Part shown: one piece after another, positions 1 to 8,035 of the stretch
Numbering within the stretch: position 1 is the first letter of the stretch
Layout of the letters: each line of letters opens with the position of its first letter
From: a virus
Length of the DNA: 22,153 bases
Virus record (IMG/VR): IMGVR_UViG_3300042890_002207
Location: 1-22,153 of that record
Direction: 5' to 3' (one strand)
The notes under the pieces: model-generated
Database searches by the model: none
What the model saw: only the letters and a program-made list of their open reading frames with translations
What the model was told of the DNA's origin: nothing
Translations under genes and position numbers: made by a program

Positions 1-2675
1 TATTTGTTGAAAGTTCTGGTGCTGATAATCAATATCTTTATGTAGCAGGAGTATTGTGCGAGGGTGGTGGTTCAGGCATAACTGCAATAGATGAAGTTTA
101 TGTAGACGATAAATTAGTAACCTTTGATGGTGCATTAACTAATGGAACATTAAGAGGAGTAAGCAGTTCAGATACTAACTATTATAAAGGTGGAGAATCT
201 TTAATATCTATTCAACCATTTTTTGGATTAGATAATCAATCAGCTTCTTCTTTACTTGACGAAACAACTAACTGGACTGAAAATCATAAACTATCTGGTC
301 TTGCTTATGTTGCTTTAAGATTTAAATGGAATCAAGATGCTTACAATGGACTACCAGAAGTTAGAGTAACTTTAAGAGGTAAAAAGATTTACGACCCAAG
401 ATTAGATACAACTAAAGGTGGTTCAGGTTTACATAGACAAGACGACCCAACAACTTGGGCTTATTCTGCAAACTCATCTTTAATTCTTTTAGACTATTTA
501 AGAAATAGTAGATACGGAAAAGGATTGCCTAATGATGCTTTTGAAGATGAATACAATACATTTAAAACTTCTGCAAATACTTGCGATACACAAGTTACAC
601 CTTATTCTGGTGCAAGTACAATTAACTTATTTGAAACTAATGCAGTATTAGATACTGAAAAGAAATTAATTGAGAATGTAAGAGAACTCTTAGTTCCTAT
701 GAGAGCAATCTTTAATTACACACAAGGTAAATACAAAATTATCATTGAAGGTTCAGGGGCTTCACAATTATTATTAACTAAAGACAATGTTGTTAGCGAA
801 GTTAAAATACAAGGTGAAAGTAAATCAGAAAAATTTAATAGGGTTATAGGAACATATACTAACCCAGACAAAGATTACCAATCAGATACAGTTTCATATC
901 CACCATTTGATGATTCACACTTGGCATCAGCAGATAGACACTCAACAATGTTAGAAGAAGATAATGGAACTTTATTAGAGAGAAGTTTTGATATGCTTCA
1001 GGTGAGCAACCCCTATCAAGCTGAAGAAATTTGCGAGAACATATTAAAGAGATCAAGAAACAATTTAAAAGCAGAAGTTACTGCAACTGCTGAAGCACTT
1101 AATTTAAGTATTGGAGATATAGTAACAGCAACGTATGACACAGCAGGTTTTGTAAATAAACCATTCCGAGTTATGTCATTATCAATTAATTCTGATAGCA
1201 CAGTTAATTTAGGATTAGAAGAACATCAAGACGAGTTTTACGATTACGAAAATAAATTAGAAGCACCTGATATTCCTGATACTGTATTACCAAATCCTTT
1301 TTCTGTAATGAGTCCAGCAATATCTGTTTCTGATGAAGTAATAGAATTGTTTGATGGTTCTGTTGTTTCTAAGATGGTTGTTACACTTACTAATAATGAT
1401 AATTTTGCTGACCAGTTTGAAGTAGAATACAAACAAAATACAGAAACATTTTTTAGATTAATGGGTAGAGGTATTAATCAAGTATTTGAAATATATCCAG
1501 TTATAGAAGGTGCTATTTATAATATTCGTGCAAGAACAATAAACACGTTAGGAGTAAGATCATCTTTTGCTACTGCAACTCACGAAGTTGTAACTGCATT
1601 TTTACCACCATCTGACATAAGCACTTATAACATTGATGTTGTAGGAGATAAGCTACATCATTTTTGGACTGGCATAAATGATTTAGATTTGGATTTTTAT
1701 GAAATAAGATTTACTTCTGATACTACTGAAACACTTTATTCTAATACTACAATATTAGTACCAAAGATTGGGAGACCAGCAACATCTGTTGAAACTCCAT
1801 TTTTAGGTTCAGGAAAATTCTTTATTAAAGCAGTTGATAAATTTGGTATTCGTTCTGCTAATTCAACTTCAGTCGTTGTATCTAGTCAAGTCTTTGAGGG
1901 TTTCCAATCAGTACAAACTATAACTGAAGAAACTGCATTTAGTGGAACTAAAACAAATTGTGCTGTTGTAGATAACACACTTGTATTAAACACATCTGCC
2001 TTTGACAGTATTAGTGGCGACTTTGATGATGGTGTAGGATTATTTGATGGTGGTGATAACACAGTTGTAGGTTCTGGTACTTATGAGTTTGCATCAGGTT
2101 TTGATTTTAGTAATTCATTTAAATTTAAAGTAATACTTAATCAGTTAAATGTAGATCACTTAGATTATATTGATAACTTTGATTCACAAGCTGGAGACTT
2201 TGATGATGTAGAAGGATTGTTTGATGGTGGAAGTGGAGAAGCTATATCTACAAACGTACAATTACAAATAGCAACATCTACTGACAATGTAACATTTAGT
2301 AGTTTTAATGATTTTAAATCTGGGGATTATGTTGCTAGAGCAGTTAAATTTAAAGCTATATTAACTTCAACAGATACTTCTGCCACTCCTGCAATAAATA
2401 ATCTATCTCTTAAATTTTTACTACCAACTGTTATACAAGATGGTTCTAACTTGACATCTGGAACTAATAATACTGGTTTCCCAGTAAGTTTTACAAAAGC
2501 ATTTTACCAAACTCCTTCCTTGACAATTATTGGGCAAAACCTTAATAGTGGTGATAGATTTATTTTAAATAGTAAAGATAGATCATCTTTTAATGTTGAA
2601 TTTTTAGATTCAAGTGGTAATACTGTTAATAGAACATTTGACTATCAAGCAGTAGGTATAGGTAGTCAGCAATAG
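1..2675 (+). CDS. Tail-tip / host-specificity protein, TipJ-like (5' end outside window)
   Basis: The reading frame is open from base 3 (codons FVESSGADNQ...) with no stop, so the gene starts upstream. A TTG at 54 inside it is not the true start. About 890 residues are visible. The N-terminal part (phrases such as GVLCEG and IDEVYVDDK) matches the Phage-tail_3/TipJ family, the distal tail protein that forms the tip and contacts the host. Two beta-rich, fibronectin-III-like stretches follow at about residues 415-515 and 520-615 counted from base 54. Then come two copies of an acidic FDxxxGDFDDxxGLFDGG motif. The C-terminal 80 residues look like a compact beta domain of the H-type lectin/receptor-binding kind. 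A siphovirus-like tail is implied. Family assignment is fairly secure; the domain limits are inferred. Confidence 0.8.
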   Translation, partial: FVESSGADNQYLYVAGVLCEGGGSGITAIDEVYVDDKLVTFDGALTNGTLRGVSSSDTNYYKGGESLISIQPFFGLDNQSASSLLDETTNWTENHKLSGLAYVALRFKWNQDAYNGLPEVRVTLRGKKIYDPRLDTTKGGSGLHRQDDPTTWAYSANSSLILLDYLRNSRYGKGLPNDAFEDEYNTFKTSANTCDTQVTPYSGASTINLFETNAVLDTEKKLIENVRELLVPMRAIFNYTQGKYKIIIEGSGASQLLLTKDNVVSEVKIQGESKSEKFNRVIGTYTNPDKDYQSDTVSYPPFDDSHLASADRHSTMLEEDNGTLLERSFDMLQVSNPYQAEEICENILKRSRNNLKAEVTATAEALNLSIGDIVTATYDTAGFVNKPFRVMSLSINSDSTVNLGLEEHQDEFYDYENKLEAPDIPDTVLPNPFSVMSPAISVSDEVIELFDGSVVSKMVVTLTNNDNFADQFEVEYKQNTETFFRLMGRGINQVFEIYPVIEGAIYNIRARTINTLGVRSSFATATHEVVTAFLPPSDISTYNIDVVGDKLHHFWTGINDLDLDFYEIRFTSDTTETLYSNTTILVPKIGRPATSVETPFLGSGKFFIKAVDKFGIRSANSTSVVVSSQVFEGFQSVQTITEETAFSGTKTNCAVVDNTLVLNTSAFDSISGDFDDGVGLFDGGDNTVVGSGTYEFASGFDFSNSFKFKVILNQLNVDHLDYIDNFDSQAGDFDDVEGLFDGGSGEAISTNVQLQIATSTDNVTFSSFNDFKSGDYVARAVKFKAILTSTDTSATPAINNLSLKFLLPTVIQDGSNLTSGTNNTGFPVSFTKAFYQTPSLTIIGQNLNSGDRFILNSKDRSSFNVEFLDSSGNTVNRTFDYQAVGIGSQQ
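2001..2240 (+). repeat. Two-copy acidic motif repeat inside the tail-tip gene
   Basis: Two similar coding segments at 2001-2060 and 2178-2240 both encode FD-x3-GDFDD-x2/3-GLFDGG. The copies are about 177 bp apart, with a beta-rich spacer. The Asp/Gly pattern could bind a metal or form turns; this is inferred. Confidence 0.7.
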
Positions 2676-2691
2676 ATAGAAATAAAAATTT

Positions 2692-4668
2692 ATGGCACAA
2701 CACGATTTTGTAATAGCTAATCAAGGTTTCCCAGCTACTAGATCAGATATAAACAATTTTTTACAAGCAGTTGCAACTACACACTCAGGAACATCAACTC
2801 CTTCTGGTGCTGTCGCAGGAACTATTTGGTTAGATACTACTTCGGCTACTGCACCCATCTTAAAATACTATGACGGAACAGATAACATTACTCTTGCAAC
2901 AATAGATCACGTTGCTAACACAGTTAATTTTTCAGATTCAGCTTTAGACTTAATCACAGATACAACTCCACAACTTGGTGGAAACTTAGATGTTAATGGT
3001 AACTCTATCGTATCAACTTCTAATGGCAATATTACTTTAACACCTAATGGAACTGGTGATGTAGTACTTTCAGCAGATACAGTTAAAATCGGTGATTCAA
3101 ATGCCAATGCTACTATCACAACAGATGGCACAGGAGATTTAATACTTAACACAAATTCAGGTTCTAGTTCAGGTTCTATAACTATTGCTGATGGTGCAGA
3201 TGCAAATATCACAATAGAACCAAATGGAACTGGAGATGTTCTTTTAAATGCAGATACAGTAAGAGTTGGAGATAGTGGTGCTAATGCAACTATAACTTCT
3301 AATGGTGCTGGTGATCTTATTCTTAATACAAATTCTGGCACAAACTCAGGTTCTATTACAATAGCTGATGGTGCTAATGGTGCTATAACAATAGCAGGTA
3401 ATGGTACTGGTCAAATTATAGTTAATGCTGGTGCTGTTGGTACTCCAACTATTGCACCAACTGGCGACACCAACACAGGTATTTTCTTTCCCTCAGCAGA
3501 CACAATAGCTTTCACAGAAGGTGGTACAGAAGCTATGAGGATAGATAGTAGTGGGAATGTAGGGATTAATTCAACACCAAAAGCTTATCTACAACCAAAT
3601 TATAAAGCGATAGATATGAACTCTGGTCGTACTGTGTTGATGGCAAGTACTGGTACACCACAAACAAATTTAATGACAAACGCATATTACGTAAGTGGTG
3701 GTTATGCTTATTCTAATACTGGTCATGGTGCTACTCTTTACCTACAACAAGGTACTGACCATGTTTGGAGTCAAGCATCATCTGGAACAGCAGATAATAT
3801 CATTACATTTACAGAGAGAATGAGAATATCATCTGACAGGTTATTAGTAGGTACTGCTGTAAATTTAAGTGGAACTAATGCTGGAGCTCAGATTGAATTT
3901 AATGGCTTAGGAGCTTTTGCTAGAAGTGCATTTTATGCCTTAGGTGTTAATAGATTAACTAATGACGGCGATCTTGTTAATTTACAACAAGATGGAAATA
4001 CAGAAGGTTCAATCTCAGTATCAGGTGCAACAGTATCTTATAATGGATTTACAGGTTCGCATTGGTCAAGATTTATAGATGAATCAAAACCAGATGTATT
4101 AAGAGGAACAGTTATGGAATCCTTAGACCAGATGACTGACTGGTATCATGTAGAATTTGAAGTATCTTATACAGAAAAAGATTTAGATGGAAATGATGTA
4201 GTTAAAACTACAACACAGAAAAAACCTTACGCATTAAAAGCTAATGAACAAGAAGGTGATGTAATTACTTATGCTTGGAATACTGAGAAAAAAGATGAAG
4301 AAGGAAATGATATTATAGAGCAAGTACAAGCAACAATTGTAAAAGAAAAAGATGTCAAACACGTGATGTCTAAAATATCTGACACAGTTGAAGCTAAAAA
4401 TGTTTATGGTGTATTTAGTCATTGGGATAATGACGATTTAATTAATAATGATTTCTATGTTTCTTCAGTTGGTTCTTATGTTGTGCGAATTAAAGCTGGA
4501 CAAACTGTATCTAAAGGAGACTTACTACAATCTAATGGAGATGGTACTGCTAAAGTTCAAGCTGATGATTTATTAAGAGCAAGTACCTTTGCTAAGGTAT
4601 TATCTAATACTGTAATAGACACTTATGAAGATGGTTCATTTATTGTACCATGTTCTTTGATGTGTTAA
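2692..4668 (+). CDS. Tail fibre protein with repetitive beta-strand shaft
   Basis: This 658-residue protein follows the tail-tip gene after 16 bp and is probably co-transcribed with it. Residues about 1-95 resemble the N-terminal attachment region of marine phage fibres (GTIWLDTTSATAP, later TPQLGGNLDVNGN). Residues about 114-246 hold a Gly/Asn/Thr-rich 59-residue repeat present in two full copies and one partial copy, typical of trimeric beta-helical fibre shafts. A GIFFPSADTIAF...AMRIDSSGNVGI segment follows, a common phrase in fibres that carry later receptor-binding or chaperone domains. The C-terminal 250 residues change character: they are charged at about 480-560, then form a beta-rich end with a GDLLQSNGDGTAKVQ motif resembling fibre C-terminal domains. 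The role is receptor recognition; the exact domain type at the end is not certain. Confidence 0.8.
   Translation: MAQHDFVIANQGFPATRSDINNFLQAVATTHSGTSTPSGAVAGTIWLDTTSATAPILKYYDGTDNITLATIDHVANTVNFSDSALDLITDTTPQLGGNLDVNGNSIVSTSNGNITLTPNGTGDVVLSADTVKIGDSNANATITTDGTGDLILNTNSGSSSGSITIADGADANITIEPNGTGDVLLNADTVRVGDSGANATITSNGAGDLILNTNSGTNSGSITIADGANGAITIAGNGTGQIIVNAGAVGTPTIAPTGDTNTGIFFPSADTIAFTEGGTEAMRIDSSGNVGINSTPKAYLQPNYKAIDMNSGRTVLMASTGTPQTNLMTNAYYVSGGYAYSNTGHGATLYLQQGTDHVWSQASSGTADNIITFTERMRISSDRLLVGTAVNLSGTNAGAQIEFNGLGAFARSAFYALGVNRLTNDGDLVNLQQDGNTEGSISVSGATVSYNGFTGSHWSRFIDESKPDVLRGTVMESLDQMTDWYHVEFEVSYTEKDLDGNDVVKTTTQKKPYALKANEQEGDVITYAWNTEKKDEEGNDIIEQVQATIVKEKDVKHVMSKISDTVEAKNVYGVFSHWDNDDLINNDFYVSSVGSYVVRIKAGQTVSKGDLLQSNGDGTAKVQADDLLRASTFAKVLSNTVIDTYEDGSFIVPCSLMC
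3031..3429 (+). repeat. 177-bp tandem repeat in tail fibre gene
   Basis: Unit 1 is 3031-3207, unit 2 is 3208-3384, and a degenerate third unit starts at 3385 and fades near 3429. Each unit encodes 59 residues (ITxxPNGTGDVxLxADTV... to ...SITIADGA). Such repeats allow fibre length to change by recombination. Confidence 0.85.
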
Positions 4669-4690
4669 TTTAACAATTTAAAGGAGTAAT

Positions 4691-4798
4691 ATGATCTGGT
4701 TTATTTTAGGAATTATTATAGGTACTTATGCCGAATGGAAGTGGCAGTTCGCTAACAACATCATAGAATCAATTAAAACAAAATTTAATATTAAGTAG
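4691..4798 (+). CDS. Single-span membrane microprotein, 35 aa
   Basis: A short frame preceded by a perfect AAGGAG at 4681-4686. Residues 2-13 (IWFILGIIIGTY) form a short hydrophobic segment, and the rest (EWKWQF..., then Lys-rich) is amphipathic and basic. Similar N-terminal anchors with a basic tail occur in small phage membrane proteins. Its place between the fibre and lysis genes would fit a holin-like or membrane-stress role, but nothing in the sequence proves this. No family is recognised. Confidence 0.55.
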   Translation: MIWFILGIIIGTYAEWKWQFANNIIESIKTKFNIK

Positions 4799-4810
4799 TC
4801 TTGAATTATG

Positions 4811-4821
4811 TTGCAACGCAA
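4811..4821. promoter_or_regulatory. Inverted repeat TTGC-N3-GCAA upstream of phasin-like ORF
   Basis: The sequence TTGCAACGCAA lies 34 bp before the start of the 40-aa gene. It has the TGC-N3-GCA form described for PhaR, the alphaproteobacterial regulator of phasin genes. An operator role is inferred from this likeness and its position only. Confidence 0.35.
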
Positions 4822-4854
4822 TATATATTAGTTCTCTAACTAACGGAGAATAAA

Positions 4855-4977
4855 ATGTTCACATTTAAACTACCGACATACGAAGAACTAAAACAAAATT
4901 ACGAAACATATTTAAAAGATGTTCAAAAGTTTTATAAAGATTGGTATTCGGACATACAAAAGACTTTTAATAAATAG
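4855..4977 (+). CDS. Phasin-like amphipathic microprotein, 40 aa
   Basis: The frame starts at ATG 4855 with GGAG at 4845-4848. The product begins MFTFKLPTYEELKQNYE, followed by one amphipathic helix rich in Lys, Tyr and Trp ending DIQKTFNK. The FKLPTxEE opening and single amphipathic helix resemble the N-terminus of short phasins, the proteins that coat polyhydroxyalkanoate granules. It is far shorter than a typical phasin (about 100-180 aa). The gene stands alone between two intergenic stretches that each hold an inverted repeat, so it may have its own promoter. The ORF is probably real; the phasin link is a hypothesis. Confidence 0.5.
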   Translation: MFTFKLPTYEELKQNYETYLKDVQKFYKDWYSDIQKTFNK

Positions 4978-5011
4978 ACTTTATCTAAACTTAATTGTCT
5001 GATAAAAGTAC

Positions 5012-5030
5012 TGCACAATATTAATGTGCA
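5012..5030. promoter_or_regulatory. Inverted repeat TGCACA-N7-TGTGCA
   Basis: Perfect 6-bp arms at 5012-5017 and 5025-5030 with an A/T spacer, in the 116-bp gap between the 40-aa gene and the next ORF. There is no T-tract, so it fits an operator better than a terminator. Function is unknown. Confidence 0.35.
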
Positions 5031-5093
5031 TTTATAGATTAGCTGATGGCAGTTGTTGTCTTTTGAAGTCTTGCAAATGTACTGATAAAGACA

Positions 5094-5285
5094 ATGACAA
5101 AAAAATTAGACGAATTACAATCTCTTACATTTAAAGGGCATATTACAGGAATTAAAAGAGAAATAAAAATACTGGGTTGTTCAGTGTATAAGCTGGAGAA
5201 AAAAGTAGAATCTTTATTTTGGTCTATCCTTTGTGGGCTTGGTGCTTTGTCTTTGGCTTTAATTACAATATTTCTTGCTAAATAA
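5094..5285 (+). CDS. Small coiled-coil protein with C-terminal membrane span (XhlA-like)
   Basis: This 63-residue protein has an N-terminal charged helix (about 1-38, ending YKLEKKVES) followed by one transmembrane segment at about 40-61 and a final Lys. Helix plus C-terminal anchor is the layout of XhlA-type haemolysin/holin-accessory proteins (about 70-90 aa). It lies directly upstream of the metallophosphoesterase and endolysin genes, consistent with a lysis accessory role. No strong ribosome binding site is seen before ATG 5094, so the start is uncertain. An opposite-strand frame (5039-5296) covers the same stretch but has no ribosome site and is judged a shadow. Confidence 0.5.
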   Translation: MTKKLDELQSLTFKGHITGIKREIKILGCSVYKLEKKVESLFWSILCGLGALSLALITIFLAK

Positions 5286-5309
5286 AACAAATACAACTAC
5301 TAGTTAGTT

Positions 5310-6011
5310 ATGGATACAAGAAGGATTCTGGTTATCTCAGATTTGCACTTACCTTATCATAGAGAAGATTCTTTTGACTTCTTAAAAGAAATTAAAAAAG
5401 AATATAAACCTACATTCGTAATGAGCATAGGTGATTTACTAGATCATCACGCACTTAGTTTTCACGATTCAAACCCTGATTTATTTTCTGCTGGACATGA
5501 ACTTGTTAAAGCAAAAGATTATGTAAAAGAATTAGAATCAATATTTCCTGAACTTATAGAAATAGATTCTAACCATTCATCAATGGTTTATAGACGAGCA
5601 TTAAAACATGGTATGCCAAGAGCATATCTTAAAGAATATGGAGAATTTTTAGGAACTAAGAAATGGAAGTGGGCAGATGATTTAACTATTACTTTACCAA
5701 ATAAACAAAGATGCTTATTCACTCATGGTCGTTCTGCTGATGTTTTAAAAGTATCACAAACAAATGGAATGAATTGTGTTCAAGGACATTTTCATACTAA
5801 GTTTAAAATAGAATACTGGGCTAATCCTGATAATCTTTTTTGGAGTATGCAAGTAGGTTGTTTAATAGATCAAAAGTCTTTAGCTTTTGAATATGCTAAG
5901 AATTTTAAAACTAGATTTATAATAGGAACTGGTTTAATAATAGACTCACAACCTAAATTAGCACCTTGTGTTTTAAATAGAGATGGCAAATGGATAGGCA
6001 AGTTAGTTTAA
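5310..6011 (+). CDS. Calcineurin-like metallophosphoesterase
   Basis: A 233-residue protein with the metallophosphoesterase signature blocks in order: D11-x-H13 (SDLHLPYH), G41-D42, N88-H89 (in DSNHSS, where the usual GNHE is altered), H139 (FTHGR) and G159-H160-x-H162 (QGHFH). These residues form a two-metal site for hydrolysing phosphoesters. Single-domain members of this kind are common in marine phages; the substrate (nucleotide, nucleic acid or phosphoprotein) is not known. The 3' end overlaps the M15 peptidase gene by 22 bp, so the two are probably translated together. Fold assignment is secure; the specific function is open. Confidence 0.85.
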   Translation: MDTRRILVISDLHLPYHREDSFDFLKEIKKEYKPTFVMSIGDLLDHHALSFHDSNPDLFSAGHELVKAKDYVKELESIFPELIEIDSNHSSMVYRRALKHGMPRAYLKEYGEFLGTKKWKWADDLTITLPNKQRCLFTHGRSADVLKVSQTNGMNCVQGHFHTKFKIEYWANPDNLFWSMQVGCLIDQKSLAFEYAKNFKTRFIIGTGLIIDSQPKLAPCVLNRDGKWIGKLV

Positions 6012-6436
6012 AAGAATTACTGTTTTCAGAAACAGCTACTAGGTTAGGAATAAATAACGAACCTACTGACCAAATATTATTTAATCTTCAAACATTAATC
6101 TATGAAGTTATTGAACCTATTGTAAATCAATTTGGCGATATAAAAATAACTTCTGGCTATCGTTCTCCTGCTTTATGCAAAGCAATAGGTTCAAGTGAGA
6201 GAAGCCAACACACTTCAGGAATGGCAGTAGATTGTGAGGTGCTAGGAGTTCCAAATAAAGAACTTGCTGACTGGGTTGTTAATCATTTAGAATTTGACCA
6301 ATGTATTTTAGAATTTTGGAAACCAGAAGAAATTAATAGTGGTTGGGTGCATATCTCATACAACAAAGCTAATAATCGTAAAATGTATTTAAGAGCATAT
6401 AAAGCTAATGGAAGAACAGTCTATGAAGTCTTATAA
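5990..6436 (+). CDS. M15-family peptidase, probable endolysin
   Basis: A 148-residue single-domain protein of the peptidase M15_3/VanY-like type. The zinc ligands are visible: H74 and D81 in SQHTSGMAVD (the SxHxxGxAxD motif) and H121 in GWVHIS; SGYRSP at 55-60 is the usual upstream block. These enzymes cut peptide bonds in peptidoglycan stems. The gene overlaps the metallophosphoesterase before it and the DUF3310 gene after it, and the holin and spanin-like genes follow within 1.1 kb, so it is the likely lytic enzyme. No signal peptide is seen, consistent with holin-dependent release. Confidence 0.88.
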   Translation: MDRQVSLKELLFSETATRLGINNEPTDQILFNLQTLIYEVIEPIVNQFGDIKITSGYRSPALCKAIGSSERSQHTSGMAVDCEVLGVPNKELADWVVNHLEFDQCILEFWKPEEINSGWVHISYNKANNRKMYLRAYKANGRTVYEVL

Positions 6437-6632
6437 AAAACAAGTTGGTGGTAACCACTATAAAAAATACAAGATACAACCTATTGAATTTATAGTTAAA
6501 AATAACATTGGATTTGTAGAAGGAAATATCATAAAATATATTTTAAGATTTAAAGAGAAGGGTGGTGTTCAAGACTTAGAAAAAGCTAAACACTATATAG
6601 AATTGCTTATAGATTCTACTAAAAGCAAATAA
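6423..6632 (+). CDS. DUF3310 / SaV-like small phage protein
   Basis: I chose ATG 6423, giving 69 residues that begin MKSYKKQVGGNHY, because GGAAG at 6410-6414 is well spaced for it; ATG 6408 would add five residues. The sequence carries the family hallmarks: VGGNHYKKYKIQPIEFI near the start, GNIIKYILRFKEKGG in the middle, and DLEKAKHYIELL near the end. The family is widespread in phages as a nucleotide-kinase-like or SaV protein with no proven role. It overlaps the endolysin gene by 14 bp. Confidence 0.85.
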   Translation: MKSYKKQVGGNHYKKYKIQPIEFIVKNNIGFVEGNIIKYILRFKEKGGVQDLEKAKHYIELLIDSTKSK

Positions 6633-6771
6633 TATCATTTAAAACGATTTAGACGCATTTTTAAGCATAGTGGCTTATTTATGGGTATAACCTTAAAAGA
6701 ACCTAAGATATTAAAAATTAAGGGTATTTTAAGGGTTTAAACAATATAAAAAAGAACATTTAGGGAACATT

Positions 6772-7053
6772 ATGGATATTATAAAAATAGACACAGATTT
6801 TACACCAGAAACACATACAGTTGGAAATACATCTGCACAGTCAGGAGTAATAATAACTGGTTCAGGAATTATTAGAATAGCAGTAACTTCATCAACTCAT
6901 GTTAAATTTGGAGTTAACCCAACAGCAACAATAGAAGATTTGTTAATCCCAGAAAATCAAGTTCAATATTTTTCATTTAAGAGTGGTCAAGTCGTGGCTT
7001 TCATACATCATGGTGGTGGTTCGGGAGAAATTAATATCTGTGCAATAGACTAA
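6772..7053 (+). CDS. Small beta-rich protein, possible virion component
   Basis: A 93-residue product without membrane span or Cys clusters. It is predicted to be mostly beta strand, with alternating hydrophobic residues (SGVIITGSGIIRIAV, VQYFSFKSGQVVAFIHH). The pattern of a value, an N-P-T-A-T loop and a final strand resembles small phage decoration-type proteins found near tail or lysis genes. GGGA at 6762-6765 serves as a ribosome site, and a 139-bp noncoding gap precedes the gene, so it may start a transcription unit with the holin. Function is not established. Confidence 0.6.
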   Translation: MDIIKIDTDFTPETHTVGNTSAQSGVIITGSGIIRIAVTSSTHVKFGVNPTATIEDLLIPENQVQYFSFKSGQVVAFIHHGGGSGEINICAID

Positions 7054-7054
7054 T

Positions 7055-7483
7055 ATGCTTCCAGCTTTAAGTGCTTTTGCACCACTTCTTACAACAATAT
7101 TTAAAACAGTTGATAAAGCTATTCCTGACAAAGATTTAGCTGAGAAATTAAAAGCTGAAATGAATATGCAATTAATGCAGTCAGGCACAGAAGAAATGAA
7201 AGCATCTGCAAAAATTATTGAAGCAGAAGCTAAGTCTAATTGGTATGTATCTGGGTGGCGACCAACTCTTATGTACTTACTTATTTTAATTGTAGCTTGG
7301 AATTATATTCTTAGTCCGATTTTATTTCTTGTTCTTAAAATTAAAACACAAGTAGAACTTCCTTCTGATGTTTGGACATTACTTACAGTTGGTTTGGGTG
7401 GCTATACCATCGGAAGATCTGGAGAATCTATTGCAAGAAGTCTAGCTACAAGACCAGTAAACAAAAATCAAGAAAATGGATAG
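7055..7483 (+). CDS. GTA-type three-helix holin
   Basis: A 142-residue protein of the GTA_holin_3TM family. The N-terminal region (1-60) is helical and amphipathic. The hallmark NWYVSGWRPTLMY at 62-74 leads into a hydrophobic segment (about 70-96), and a second at about 105-120 ends in GGYTIGRSGE. Holins of this family make the inner-membrane lesion that releases or activates the endolysin; they are typical of alphaproteobacterial phages and gene transfer agents. It starts one base after the stop of the preceding gene and overlaps the spanin-like gene by 8 bp, forming a lysis cassette. Confidence 0.87.
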   Translation: MLPALSAFAPLLTTIFKTVDKAIPDKDLAEKLKAEMNMQLMQSGTEEMKASAKIIEAEAKSNWYVSGWRPTLMYLLILIVAWNYILSPILFLVLKIKTQVELPSDVWTLLTVGLGGYTIGRSGESIARSLATRPVNKNQENG

Positions 7484-7823
7484 TCTAAAGTTAAGCGATC
7501 AAACGCAAGTATCTTTACCAATTAAAAATATTGTAGCTATTGTATCTGCTATTGTTGTAGCAGTATGGACTTACTTTGGAATCGTTGAAAGACTTAATAG
7601 ACTTGAAACTAATGAGAAATTAATGTCGCAAGACTTACTTAAAAAAGCAGAACAAACTCCTAAGAATCAAGAGATGTATATGTTAATTGAGTACCAAGCC
7701 AAATCAATAGACAAACACTCAAAACAATTAGAAGAAAATGTACACACTAAAGTTATTATTCAACAGTTAGAAAAGAAAATAGATAAGCTAGAAAAAGAAT
7801 TAGATTCATTAAGAGGTAAGTAA
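7476..7823 (+). CDS. Membrane-anchored coiled-coil protein, probable inner-membrane spanin
   Basis: 115 residues: a short cytoplasmic N-terminus, one transmembrane helix at about 17-37, and then a long, highly charged periplasmic helix with clear coiled-coil periodicity at about 75-115 (repeated L/I at a/d positions, LEKKIDKLEKELDSL). N-in/C-out with a long coiled coil is the usual layout of an i-spanin, which links the membranes in the last step of Gram-negative lysis. Its place just after the holin supports this. No clearly matching outer-membrane lipoprotein follows it; the only clear lipoprotein in the window is at 11297-11608. Confidence 0.6.
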   Translation: MDSLKLSDQTQVSLPIKNIVAIVSAIVVAVWTYFGIVERLNRLETNEKLMSQDLLKKAEQTPKNQEMYMLIEYQAKSIDKHSKQLEENVHTKVIIQQLEKKIDKLEKELDSLRGK

Positions 7824-8035
7824 TGTTTGAAGTAGTATTTGCTTTACTGATGTATATGAATGACAAACTAGAAGGTTATTCTCCAAAGACTTCTGTTGCA
7901 GATTGTTTAGAACAAAAACGCAAAGTTGAACGACATCAAGGAAGTAATGTTAGCTGGTTATGTAAAGAAGTTGAAGCCATTATAGAAATTGATAAGCATG
8001 GAATTAAAAGAATTAAAGAAATTAAATCAAAATGA
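7823..8035 (+). CDS. Conserved small phage protein with two Cys
   Basis: 70 residues, start coupled to the preceding stop by TAATG. The N-terminus (MFEVVFALLMYM) is hydrophobic and might be a short anchor or export signal. The remainder has a conserved-looking pattern, S-x-x-C-L-x-x-K-R-x-x-E-R ... W-L-C, with C28 and C47 that could form a disulphide if periplasmic. I recognise this shape from other marine phage lysis regions but know no function. A spanin-partner role is possible from context only. Confidence 0.55.
   Translation: MFEVVFALLMYMNDKLEGYSPKTSVADCLEQKRKVERHQGSNVSWLCKEVEAIIEIDKHGIKRIKEIKSK

Noticed and set aside
2907-3341. Long leftward frame (144 aa) opposite the tail fibre gene
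   Set aside because: It mirrors the fibre repeat, has a Pro/Ser/Val-rich low-complexity product and no ribosome site; a shadow of the repetitive coding strand.
5039-5296. Leftward 85-aa frame opposite the XhlA-like gene
   Set aside because: It opposes the direction of all neighbours and lacks a ribosome site; the plus-strand frame has a sensible helix-plus-membrane layout.
6633-6771. Terminator or promoter in the gap before the beta-rich protein gene
   Set aside because: Only a weak TAAGC/GCTTA stem and AAGGGT-like repeats are visible; not enough to call a site.
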